Of a stretch of DNA of 64,000 bases, positions 10,892 through 30,056 are shown piece after piece. The translations under genes were made by a program, and so were the position numbers. Position 1 is the first letter of the stretch; each line of letters begins with the position of its first letter. The stretch spans positions 248,001-312,000 of the forward strand of contig JALIZF010001497.1 of the NCBI GenBank assembly GCA_029948255.1, in the 5' to 3' direction. The stretch is from Telmatactis stephensoni (taxonomy: Eukaryota; Cnidaria; Anthozoa; Actiniaria; Isophelliidae). The notes beneath the pieces were generated by a model that searched no databases, had not been told where the DNA came from, and saw only the letters and a list, made by a program, of their open reading frames with translations.

Positions 10892-11172
10892 GTCAGTTAT
10901 CACTGGAAATTTTTGCTCATTTCCTGTGATAGGAAATATCTAGGAAATATGCCAGGAAATTGAATTTTCCTATGATAGGAACTGGACAAAATGAAGAATT
11001 TCCTAGATATTTTCAATCATAGGAAATTGTATTTTCCTATATAGATATTCCTACCTTTTTTCGTGGTTGTCAACACGGTAACCATTGTTAAGGCCGGGGT
11101 TAAATGTTCTGATGCGACCGCAGCCTTTAACTTGTCTACAATCGAATCATTCCTTATTTGTTATCATTCTAG

Positions 11173-11793
11173 CCTGGGCTGGTTCCATAGCTCTTGCCTT
11201 CACTCTGTTTACTGGACCAATAGCTGTAAAGCTTACACAGAGATTTGGTCATCGATTGGTTTCCATAGCAGCAGGCTTCTTATGTGCTCTCTCACTCTTC
11301 CTGAGCTCGTTTGTCAATGACCTCACCATTCTGTACTTTTCATATGGGGTACTATTTGGCATGGGCGGTGGCACAATCATTAACATCACCCTTACTTTAA
11401 GTTTCAAGTTTCAAGTACTTCAAGAAGAAAAGATCTCTAGCAGTTGGGATAGTTGCTGGAGGATCAAGTGTGGGTGTAATGATATTAGGACCAATCCTAG
11501 AAGCACTGATCGAGGCCTTACAGTGGAGAGGTGCATTAAGAGTGATGTCAGGAGCTCTATTATTAGTGTGTGTGCTGTCGTTAACTTACAGCCCAATTAC
11601 TGAGGGAGAAGAAGAAAGAAGTTCTATAAATCAGAATAATCAGGCTGAAGAGGAAGAATCTACAGAGTCTAGAAAACAACGTTGTTCCGTCGTGGTGCAA
11701 TATCTGTCAGTATTCAAAAGTATACCATATACGATAGGAACTTCGGCTGTTGTCCTGACTTTCTTTGGTTTCCACGTACCAAGTGTTCATTTG
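11173..11793 (+). CDS. SLC16-like copy 1 exon 2 (with frameshift)
   Basis: Acceptor CATTCTAG, donor GTAAGA. The frame before 11402 reads AWAGSIALAFTLFTGP; after 11416 the shifted frame resumes the family sequence (FKKKRSLAVGIVAGG and LQWRGALRVMSGALLL). Net length is 19 bp over copy 2: 12 bp in the acidic loop plus the 7-bp duplication. Confidence 0.85.
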
Positions 11794-12145
11794 GTAAGAA
11801 ATACATCATAACCGTCATGCTACTCTAACCGCGGTCAAATTATGGACTGAAAACAAAAGAATTCGAGTTCTTGTTCTAGACTAGACGAACACCACACTTG
11901 CAAACTTTTTAAAACTTTTAAAACAAACATCTCTATAGTGGTTTTATTTAACCCGTGAACACATTGACAAACTAATAGTTAGTGGCAGACTTCAAAACTA
12001 TGTTTTTCTTCTTTATCAACTATTATAAAATATTTGAGATATAACGCGCGTGCTGATTGGCTGGCTACCATGTTTATATCAGAGGACAGAGACATGGCTC
12101 GCTCATTATAAAATATTTTATAAAAGCAATATAAAACGATCGCTT

Positions 12146-12290
12146 ATGTCTCTGTACTGTGATATAAACACTCTGGAAGATGTAGAGCACTCGAAAAGCA
12201 AGAGAAACACTCGGCTACGCCTCGTGTTCCCAAACTTGCTTTTCTCTTGCTCTACATCTTCCATCGTGTTTATATCACAGTACAGAGGCA
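12146..12290. repeat. Palindrome in SLC16-like copy 1 intron 2
   Basis: CTGTACTGTGATATAAACAC is inverted at the right end, and GAAGATGTAGAGCA pairs internally. It is set in a larger symmetric region flanked by AACCCGTGAA (about 11950) and TTCACGGGTT (about 12340). Confidence 0.65.
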
Positions 12291-12788
12291 TGCGCGCGCG
12301 TTTTATATTCCTTAAGTTAACACTAGATAGTCATCTTTTTTCACGGGTTAAATATTATACAATTTTGCTTTAATTTGGTGTGATATCATGACGAGTTTGT
12401 TCAAGCCATCCAAAAGTTGTCCCAAAATTCAAAGTTGTTTGAAAATATATACTAATTAGCATATTATCGGCGCGCGTCCGTAAGTTTGAGAAATGGCGGG
12501 AAAATTTTGATCTAACGATTTATTGAAAAGTTTTACCTAAACTTCCAGATGAACGATATTTTTCCTTAATTTGAAAAAAGTAAAACAAAGATCAAATAAC
12601 GTTCGATGTTTAAATGTTTACGGTTATAGAAACCAATTTCAACCTATTGAAGGACATCACGACACTTTCCTGATATCGTGAATCAGGACAGTAGATCGAT
12701 TTATTTCACGTTCCTTTTCACCTAGGCCGGAATATCTGATTAAACCATGCCATGCAGGAGCTTAGTCACCAATTTCCTTCATCAACAG

Positions 12789-13158
12789 GTCCGGTTCGCC
12801 AAAGATCTCAGCATTTCAAGCAAGGATGCCTCGTTCTTGTTTACTGGTATTGGTGTTAGTTCTACGTTTGCACGTGTGCTATTTGGTATCATTCTTGATC
12901 GAAAGTGGTTGACTCCTCTTCAAAGCGTACAAGTGTCATCATTGGTCATTGGTCTGTCAATCATACTTTCCACATTCTCTAAGGAATATCTTCATTTAGT
13001 AGTGTTTTCTGTTGTATATGGTCTTGGCAATGGCATCTTTATTACTTCCCAAGCTGTTTTTCTACAGAGTATAGTTGAACGTAGATTAAGTGCTGTAGGT
13101 CTTGGCATGGGTTATATGGTTTCTTCTGTAGCTGTTTGTGGAGGACCACCATTTGTTG
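12789..13158 (+). CDS. SLC16-like copy 1 exon 3
   Basis: 370 bp between a TCAACAG acceptor and a GTATGT donor; the length is identical in copy 2. Encodes VRFAKDLSISSKDASFLF to MVSSVAVCGGPPFV. Confidence 0.9.
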
Positions 13159-13526
13159 GTATGTATGGGCTGTGGTTCCACCTTTTTTCAGTGGTTAAAA
13201 TGTTCTATTGCAATGCTAAAAAATATGAAAACAATCTTTTCCCTTAATGACATCAATATCAAAGCAAAGAACCTCACTGAACAATTTCTATCACCTAGAA
13301 CTCTCTTTCACTTTTATATTTATACATAGAATCGGAAACTGTACAAAATATCGAGAGGATAATATTTTGAAAAAGTATCGAGAAGAAAAGTGCCCAAAGT
13401 CATCTCAGGAGGGGGTGCACACCCCTTGCAACCCATGTAACCCTAAATCTGCTCCTTGATTGATTAACCAATGCACGAAAACGCTACACTGTGCATGAAA
13501 GTGCTGACTAAGTTTATCCCATTTAG

Positions 13527-13741
13527 GTTTTATTGCCGATGAAACGGGATCCTATATTCTGTCCTTTTATGTTATTGGTGGAATTGTTTTGTTTGCTGCT
13601 GTTTTTCCGTTTGTTCTTCATTGCACCATATGCAAAAACAAGACTCAAAGTAAAACATTGGAAGTCGAACCTGACGCTGCTTACCCCTTGAACCACTTGA
13701 AGAATGGTGACGTAGACAATGACGTAATGAAAATGACGTGA
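13527..13741 (+). CDS. SLC16-like copy 1 exon 4 with stop
   Basis: Acceptor CATTTAG. Encodes GFIADETGSYILSFYVIGG and a long hydrophilic tail ending DNDVMKMT. The tail is longer than in copy 2. Confidence 0.85.
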
Positions 13742-13802
13742 TATATTTTACGTCACAAGCCCAATATGGTTTGAATTAAGTGTTAATTTGTGTAGGATAA
13801 CA

Positions 13803-13953
13803 CATAAACTGCTCATGCAATTCGCGATTTATGGGCACGAATGATGCTTTGAAAGAGATCAAAATTGCATGAGCCGTAGGCGAGTGCAATTGTTTGAGAA
13901 CTTTCAAAGCATCATAGGTGACCATAAATCCCAAATTGCACGAACAGTTTATG
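13803..13953. repeat. Palindromic element
   Basis: CATAAACTG, CAATTCGCGATTTATGG and GATGCTTTGAAAG on the left are inverted on the right. It lies 60 bp past the stop of the first SLC16-like gene. Confidence 0.65.
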
Positions 13954-13959
13954 CATTTT

Positions 13960-15235
13960 TTTATAATATACTCAAAAAAATATCGAAAAAACAAAAATAA
14001 ACGCTCACCAATACAAAACCCAGAAGAATGAAAGCGATCTCGACATGGCTAACATCATGGAGGACACCTATTGACAATTGGATTGCAGGAACGTAAACGC
14101 TCTTTTTTTGCATTTTCCAAATTTCTTTTTCACTGAGGGGGCGTGGCCGGCCGAGTAATAAGTCGTCGTCACAAAATGCTCTACGACGCATGCTCAGCCG
14201 AGAAGGGTCGAAGTCCGCCGAGTAAACGCTCAAATGAGCGTCTTGTTTAATTGATAATATTGACTATTTTTTAAAAATCTATGCGCATATTAATTATATG
14301 AAAACGAACTCCATTCCATGCATAAATCAAAATTAATATGCATGTATAAAGCTAAGTGAACGATTTTAGTATTGAACATCACTAGGGAGTCCATCTCGCG
14401 CTATAGCGTTAGATCAATCCTCGACCTAGCTGAGCTATTTTTAGCAACAGTGACGTCACGCTCCTTGTAAATGAAGGGTATTTCACGGCTGTTTCAAATT
14501 AATGACCGTATCCGGAATTATATTGAATTGCCATGCGCATTATAATACGACCTGTTAATATTTCACTATTACCATACTGATAAGGAGTCAAAAACAAACA
14601 AATCAGAAATAAACTTTGCCGCACGTATTTGGCGCCATTAAATCTTGCCACGTGCAGCACGTATGTATACTTCGACCGAGAATGGAGAATGGTGAAAGAT
14701 CTCTCTGTGGGCTCACGTAGAGAAATCGCTGTAAAAACATTTTGAAATGTCCGATTTTAAGAATCAATTTGTTGCCAACCGTCTTGCGAGAACAAATAAC
14801 AAGGATTCCGAGTGCTTTGGAGGCATAATCCTCTTCTTGTTTTATACTTTTTGAGCGATTTCTACCCGTTAACCCAAGCAAGGACTGTTCAAAAGCAAGG
14901 TGATTGAAATGTGATGTCGATCAATGCAGTCAGTTTGTTGTAATTTATGCGCCCGGACAGTAGCATGATGTGATCTAAATCTGTTCGCGTCCTCTACAAG
15001 CAATTAAAGACTCATTGATTCTTCTCGACTCGTAGTCCAGGGTGGCGTCGCTGTCGCTGTTTGAAAAGTTGTCAAGCCCCAGTTGGTTTTTGTAATCCGA
15101 TCCTTTTCATTTGAGCGACATTGCGTAAGATCAGTCACAGCGATACACTTGATCAGCGGACTTAAATTTCCGGTTGAAACAGCCGTGATTTGTTAAGGAA
15201 AAAGTCGACAGAAGATAAAATAAATCAATTCAAAC
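13960..15235. other. Intergenic, no gene recognised
   Basis: AT-rich with scattered short open frames on the minus strand that show no domain. No clear structured repeat was defined. Confidence 0.4.
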
Positions 15236-15239
15236 TTTA

Positions 15240-15517
15240 TCAAAGCGATAACAAGCTAATGAATTATTAATAACGCAAAATTGGACGATCGACATGCTTT
15301 TGTTGGGCAAATTTCTTCCATTTGAGAACAAGATAATATAAGCGATGAGCTCTTTTGATACCCTAGCTAAGAGAGACCAGGAAATGCTAAAACTCTAAAC
15401 TTAAATTTAACACCCTAAAAGATACCAAATCGCTGATTTTTACCTCTAAGAGATACCGCAAGCATATCCAATCCTTTTTACAATGGAGTCCCCCTTCCCC
15501 CCCCCCCCCCCCCCCGG
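15240..15517. mobile_element. 5'-truncated copy of an hAT-type MITE
   Basis: Matches the right three-quarters of the element at 61581-61943, including GAGAGACCAGGAAATGCTAA, AGATACCAAATCGCTGATTT and the C-run end ACAATGGAGTCCCCC. The left terminal repeat is absent. Confidence 0.7.
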
Positions 15518-15521
15518 CAGC

Positions 15522-15687
15522 GACCTTTCGGTTAGCCAACTCGTCGGGCATCGCGCTCGAAGTCCCGCCAGCATGATCAATTGTATGCAATTGGGAATCC
15601 TTAAGTGATTTAAGGCCAGATGGCTCCATCATTCACGCTGGCGGGACTTCGAGCGCGACGCTCGACGAGTTGGCTAACCGAAAGGTC
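15522..15687. repeat. Long hairpin, arms about 50 bp
   Basis: GACCTTTCGGTTAGCCAACT through GAAGTCCCGCCAGC pairs with GCTGGCGGGACTTCGAGCGC through AGTTGGCTAACCGAAAGGTC with few mismatches. It directly abuts the C-run end of the neighbouring element. Confidence 0.75.
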
Positions 15688-16383
15688 TCTGATCTGATGA
15701 GTCTCTTGGCATGTAGAGACAAAACATCTAGATGTCAGACTAGCCACATTTAATTGTATGCATTATTTATTTATTGAAACTACTAATGCCTGTGATTTGT
15801 AGATTTGAGCAATGATTCGTGAATACAAAGTTGCTGATCCGTGAAACATTCTGCTTTCTCTGGATTACCACAAATTGGAGACAAGAAACGTGCTCAAGGG
15901 ACTGGATAGGTCATTTTTCCCCTTAAATCTAGTGTGAATGTTGTGAGTGATACTTTGAGTTTGATTCTTGAATGAATGCATTTCATATTACCCCACTGAT
16001 GATGCGTGAAATTATGAATAAAACGGCACCACCCTGTCCATACGTACATCAGATAACTCTTGGAAAATTTTGGACACAACGACAACTCTTTCTTGTTGCG
16101 TTGGTGACCGTTGTACACATTTTGAGTTATGATTGCGGCTTTTGGGACATGGAATGAGCGTCTCTTCTTCGATTACGTCATATTGTTTCTATCGCAACCG
16201 TTGTAGGAAGGCCAAACTCAGTGATTTTTTTAAAATTATGTCTGCCCCTTGGAAGGGGGTTTACCCATTTAAGGTCATGGTCTGACTCTGAAAAAGCCGT
16301 GTCATTCTAATAGCTACTGAATTGTGTTATAAGTAGTTAATGTATTGCCTCTACAACAGTTGGTTCGTTTCCTCGCAGACATC

Positions 16384-25136
<8,753 letters not shown>

Positions 25137-25229
25137 CATCTTTTAGCCAGTTCTTAGAATGTGATCATACTCGATCTTCGGCCAATCAGGGCTTGTTATT
25201 TCAACGTTCTATATTCTGTATAGTTATTT

Positions 25230-25855
25230 TATAGAGCATGCTGACAATTTGTCTGCGCATGTCTGTGTTTTTGGTTTGAAATTGAAACAAGAACCAGAAC
25301 TCCGCAATTAACTTCGAGTTATATTGAGGGCATTTGGGGGCGCCGTCTAAGATGTAAGATTTTGAAAACGAACTGCACAATTTTCGTGCGAAAACGTACG
25401 TACGACATTCCGGTAAACATGGCTAATTATTCAATGATCGCTGAAATCTAAAATACCCTAATCGGATCTAATTCACACAGTAACGTGTTGGTAATGACTT
25501 CCACTGCTTAATGCACCTTATATATAAATTTTTCGCCCACGATATAACTCGAAAGCGCAGAGTTCTGGTCCCGCTTATTTCAACTTTATATAACTGACTT
25601 TGACGCGTGATATTTTCCCATCTGGGGTGCCTTCGATTTAAATGATTATCCACGCACAGCGCACTAGCGGTAAATAGACTGCTTATGTCTCACAGGTCTT
25701 AGTATTTCAGTAGTTGAACATAATTTTGAAGGGCGAGATCGCCAACCAAATGTTCCATGTCAACATAACATTTCTTGCATTCGATATGCAAATGAATTTC
25801 AAACCAAAAACACAGACATGCGCAGACAAATTGTATACATGCTATTCTATAGAGT
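25230..25855. mobile_element. Inverted-repeat element past aquaporin B
   Basis: CAATTTGTCTGCGCATGTCTGTGTTTTTGG at left is inverted near 25805-25835, and AACTCGA/GAGTT and AGAACTCTGC-like inner segments pair too. Noncoding. Confidence 0.6.
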
Positions 25856-26012
25856 AGATAAAGGTGTTAAGTAGGTCAAGTAGTATGGGCTTTGAAGCAA
25901 AGAAAACAAGTACGCTCAGTGAGTTTTATAACTAATTAGTATTCTCTATATTAGTATTCTCGAAAATAAGCCATAAGTTCCTTGTGAGTATGATCATATT
26001 CTAAGTCGGTTA

Positions 26013-26224
26013 GGAAATGAACACGACGAGTGTTCCATGGGATATAGATTCCCGAGCATTTAGATGATAACAGGAATAGCAGGGATAACTCTTTTGTTTT
26101 CTTTTCCCAGCGGACACAAACTGAAACAAAAGAGTTATCCCAAATACATAGAGGCACCTCTCTCATGTGAACGGGCCCTAAATGCTCGGGACTCTATATC
26201 CCTTGGAACACTTGTGTTCATTCT
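26013..26224. repeat. Palindromic element
   Basis: TGTTCCATGGGATATAGA and CCCGAGCATTTAG pair with CTAAATGCTCGGG and TATATCCCTTGGAACA. ATAACTCTTTTGTTT and its inverse form a second hairpin inside. Confidence 0.65.
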
Positions 26225-26446
26225 CGAATCCTTACATATTTCTCGGACTAAAATCCGCAACATTCCACAATTGGACCAAAAAGGAGTATGGGTAGAAAAT
26301 TTTAAGCTTTTTAAAAAAAAACAAGTGAATGTCAATGTAGCAATGCAAGTCAATTGGTTGCCCGCTCTTTAACAAATTGAAGATGGTTTTTTACAACAAT
26401 TATTTGAGATAAAAGTTTAAAAATCCTTTTCAAACGGGGCAACATA

Positions 26447-26560
26447 ACAAGCGCGCGCGCTGAAACGCGTCAGCAGTGTGTCTGTCCTCTTATTGACACC
26501 CGACATTCTAATCAACCAATCAGATCGCGAGATAAGTATCAAGTGTTGTAAAAAACTCAT
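26447..26560. repeat. Dispersed repeat, inverted copy at 28996-29095
   Basis: CGCGCTGAAACGCGTCAGCA, GTGTCTGTCCTCTTATTGACAC and ATCAACCAATCAGAT recur in opposite orientation near 29.0 kb (ATCTGATTGGTTGAT, GTGTCAATAAGAGGACAGACAC). Together with inverted material at 26365-26385 and 29158-29185 these may be ends of larger elements. Confidence 0.55.
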
Positions 26561-26619
26561 TCCTTAAGCCTGGTTAAACGGAAAAAAGGTGCGTTTTCAT
26601 GCTTATCCGGAATAGTATG

Positions 26620-26966
26620 GATGTAGCCTCTTTCACACGCAAACGTTGTGTAAACGACTAAATACAAAACGACTAAAAACGTTTCAGTCCACACGCCATG
26701 TCTCAAGGATCCTGGGTAGTGATGAACATTCCCGCAACGAATATATTGGCGGCCATTTTACTTAGAGTTTCGAAAATAGCCGTTTACGAGTGTTCACACG
26801 GAAACGATAGATGAGCGTTTACGAAAATAGTCACTTTGAAGTGCGTTTTCAAACATGAACGTTTACAGTGGAAACGATGGGCTTTTTCGTGTGGACGAAA
26901 CATGTAAACGTTCAAACATTTAAGCGTTTAGACACGACATCGTTTCCGTGTGGACATGGCCTCAGT
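26620..26966. mobile_element. Degenerate inverted-repeat element rich in AAACG
   Basis: Left TAGCCTCTTTCACACGCAAACG and right CGTTTCCGTGTGGACATGGCCTC are imperfect inverses. The interior repeats GTTTACGA and GAAACGAT on both strands. Boundaries are approximate. Confidence 0.45.
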
Positions 26967-27791
26967 GACACTAGTGAAAAATGTCCGCGCATGCGTGCAT
27001 ATTACGATGTAATCTTAAGAAATGTGTGATTTTAGCTTTTAATGAAATGCTCGTGTTCTCGGTCAGTGTATACATAAAATTTCTCTTGTATACTTTTGTG
27101 AGACAGAGATATTGTATTAATGAAGACATTATGTGGGCACTGGCTCTAAGTTTCAAGAATTGACCTTAAGTTTTGACATTTTGTGAAAACCATTGTTGAA
27201 AACAAGCGTAAAAGCGAAATTTGCAGAATTTCACAAAAGCACGAAAACGTGACTACGAGCATGCGCAGACGTTTGTCACTAGCCGGTCGGCCTCTGTATG
27301 GTATTTATCATAGAGGTGTGAAAAAAAAGACATACACTCCTAATGAGCAGCACATCACTGCATTTACAGGGCGATTTGGGTCTCTGATCGAGTTCGTTAC
27401 GGGACTGAAGCTAGTAGCACGATGTTTGGATGAGGTATTTACACTGAGACCAGGACAATAACGCATTTACGTACATATGAGTACTTTAACCGGGACGACT
27501 TTTCGTCTAAAACCTATTCCCGTGACCACCTCAGCCCGAGACAAAATCATCCATGTAAACTTACCTTGAGTTTGCGTATGTTGCTTGGCTTATAATGTCA
27601 GTAGCTAGTGTGAACGAACTAGGCCTAAAGCTCTTCACTTGCAATTGTTACAAATTCAAACAAAGCTCAAAAGTGTGTCTACTCATACTCCTTTTTGTCC
27701 CAGTTGCATAGGCTTGAAGCCTCTCCCCCGACATCCTGGGGGAGCCAGTGCGATAAGGAAAAGAGAAGGGAGGAGGAAGGGGAAAGTGAAG

Positions 27792-28555
27792 TACCAGTAT
27801 ATACTAAGCAAGAAGCAGTTTGTACTGGCAACAAGCGTTGAAATGATGTTCTATATAGTTCTCTAGGTGACCAACATCGATTGAAGTTTTCCACCTGGTC
27901 CATTGCAAAAGCCTTGAGTGGCCTGTAAGGACTGTGGAACTCTCCCCTAAAGTACATTCCTTTCCCCTTCGCAATTCTCTCCTTCCCTTCCCCCTTCGTC
28001 TTGGGTCGACCCCGAGGACGCTTCCCCGAGAAGCTTTCGTGAAGCATGTGTGTGTATATTAATCATTCCACTGTCATCGAGTGAATATTCAAGTGATATT
28101 TTTTTCAATGGAACTAACCTCGTAACTTCGAGCTTTCAAAGGGAAATAATGATTTTCTAATTGTAAATTCATGATAAATGGTTTGATACTAATGTAGCAG
28201 GACCGACCTGAGTTCAAGATAGTCTCGTATGTATGTTAAAAACCAAATGCGTGGTCTTTAATTGTTAGACACATTACACCATATTCTTTCGTTTCCAAGA
28301 AGTCAGTTGGAATCGTCTATCCGCTTGGGATCTCCACTAAATATGGAGAGCAAAAAGATAAATTTTAACTCTGTTATTTTACGAGAGAAGTCGCAAACGT
28401 ACATACTAAGCAAGATGTAGCTAGTTAGTACTGTCCCACAAGTGCTGAAGAGATCAAAGTTGTTAGGTTCAGGCGATCAAAATCCGTTGAAGCTTCAAAC
28501 TGAGTCCATTGCAAAAGCCTTTAGTGTTATGTAAGGACTTCTGTACTCCTTTACG
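27792..28555 (+). repeat. Diverged direct repeat (about 150 bp units)
   Basis: TACTAAGCAAGA, ATCGATTGAAG, GTCCATTGCAAAAGCCTT and GTAAGGACT occur in the same order at 27798-27940 and 28407-28540. No coding function recognised. Confidence 0.5.
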
Positions 28556-28946
28556 CGTTAACGCCTCTTGAGTGAGCAGGGTATGGGACTACGCAAAGTT
28601 CCAAGACCGAAACAAAAGAATAGGGTGTGGTTCGTCTATATAACAGCAATGCTACCACAAGTGGCATGGAGCTCTTTTGGTTTTGTCAGTGGTTGTTTTA
28701 TAATCATCCTGTATTTTTATATAGATTTCGTTATACATGGTCAACTAAATAAAACTCTCCTTACGGAAACCGACGGCCCGACGACGTATAAGTTCGCGTT
28801 TTCCGCAGTAAAGGTTTCTGGCCTTCATGACATGGCCTGTACCTCCGATACGCTAAAGGGAAATAAAATGAAGACGTTCAAACAAAAGCGAAACGTACAA
28901 GAAACAAGATACGTTGTCGCGTGCTCTATTGTTCAGATTTGACTAA

Positions 28947-29454
28947 GTACTCTCAAGAGACCAAAGTACTAAGAGAGCGAAACGTACTCAGGTTTTACAA
29001 CACTTAATACTAATCTCACAATCTGATTGGTTGATTAGAGTGTGTCAATAAGAGGACAGACACACTGCTGACGCGTTTCTGCGCGCGCTCGTTCTCGCTA
29101 CGCTCGTGATTCCACTTGAGTTTTGAACATTTTATGAGGTCAAGAGTGTGTAAATAAGAGGACAGACAACTCAAAACCATCTTCATCGATCAATTGGTTA
29201 AATTAATGTCTGTGCGATGTTCGTGACAACTAAGGTTATTTTTAGTAACAACGCCATCTCTTAAATAACAAAATATGATTTCCAAAAGCAAGCGCTCTCG
29301 TCCGCGCGCACGCGTCAAAAATCAAATTCTATTGTTTGAGAGCCTTGCGCGCGCGATATGGCGAAGTTACTAAAAATAACCTTAGTCGCCACGAACATCG
29401 TACAGACATCAATACTGAGTTTCGCTCTCTTAGTACTATGGTCTCTTAGTACTC
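28947..29454. mobile_element. Nested inverted-repeat element
   Basis: Outer ends GAGACCAAAGTACTAAGAGA and the inverse at 29414-29454. An inner palindrome at 29207-29411 pairs GATGTTCGTG and AAGGTTATTTTTAGTAAC with their inverses. It also contains part of the repeat family seen at 26.45 kb. Confidence 0.65.
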
Positions 29455-29934
29455 TCTAAAGGAAGAGTAAGGGCCATTAAAGTTATATATTAAAAGTTTA
29501 TGAACGTGTAAGTTGAAATATACCAAACTCGACTCACGATTTCATCTCAATGTCTTGCACGCATTAAATAGATTGATTTATGTACGACGGGACACGAAGG
29601 GACGATATAGGGGCGGCGTTCAGGGTACGCATCCCCTCCTAAGAGTACTTTGACTCTTTTATTCTTGATATTTTTGGTAGGCTAGGTACTTCATTTTACA
29701 AATCATGAAAGACGCGTTTAGTAACGACGCTATTGGTAACGATATTAAGTCCGCGTTCAGTGTCTATGTATTCAGCCACCGTGATGTTAGGCCATCGTGA
29801 TCTTGTTTAAAGCGTTTAAACCAGAGTTCTACATTCATTCTTCGAGTCAGATAACGATACACTACGTAATCGAAAATCCCACGTTAGTCGAAGAACTCAA
29901 GTTGTACTTCATTGTGTTCAATCTTCTGGATTTC

Positions 29935-30056
29935 CTATGTCTTGTTTCTGCACTTCATGCAGCAAAAAACCAATGGAAAAGCAGCGGCAAACAGAACAAC
30001 TCCACCAATAACATAGAATGATAGGATGTAAGACCCTGTTTCGTCAGCAATAAAAC
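29935..30056 (-). CDS. SLC16-like copy 2 exon 4 with stop
   Basis: Acceptor AG is CT at 30057-30058. Encodes GFIADETGSYILSFYVIGG, then a short tail ending at TAG. Confidence 0.87.

Larger units (their letters stand above)
10729..13741 (+). pseudogene. SLC16/monocarboxylate-transporter-like gene, copy 1 (frameshifted)
   Basis: Twelve-helix major-facilitator carrier of the SLC16 type (usually proton-linked lactate, pyruvate or similar acids at the plasma membrane). Exons: 10729-10891, 11173-11793, 12789-13158, 13527-13741. Exon 1 carries the family hallmark KPDTSWSWVV in helix 1. Exon 2 covers helices 2-6 and the acidic central loop, exon 3 helices 7-11 with TGIGVSSTFARVLFGIILDRK, exon 4 the last helix and a tail ending at TGA 13739. 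All borders and phases match the minus-strand paralogue at 29935-35165, to which exon 3 is about 93% identical in protein. In exon 2 a 7-bp tandem duplication (TTTCAAG, 11402-11415) shifts the frame after NITLTLSFK, so the product would stop near 11603. Without the duplication the frame stays open to the end. It is a young pseudogene, a variant allele, or an assembly error. Confidence 0.85.

Noticed and set aside
16345..16383. TTG-led N-terminal extension of aquaporin B exon 1
   Set aside because: No ATG in it, and a plausible CGCAG acceptor lies at 16374-16378, just before ATG 16384.
28568..28942. 124-aa frame with two hydrophobic stretches
   Set aside because: No recognisable family, no splice context, and it ends at the border of an inverted-repeat element; composition alone does not support a gene.
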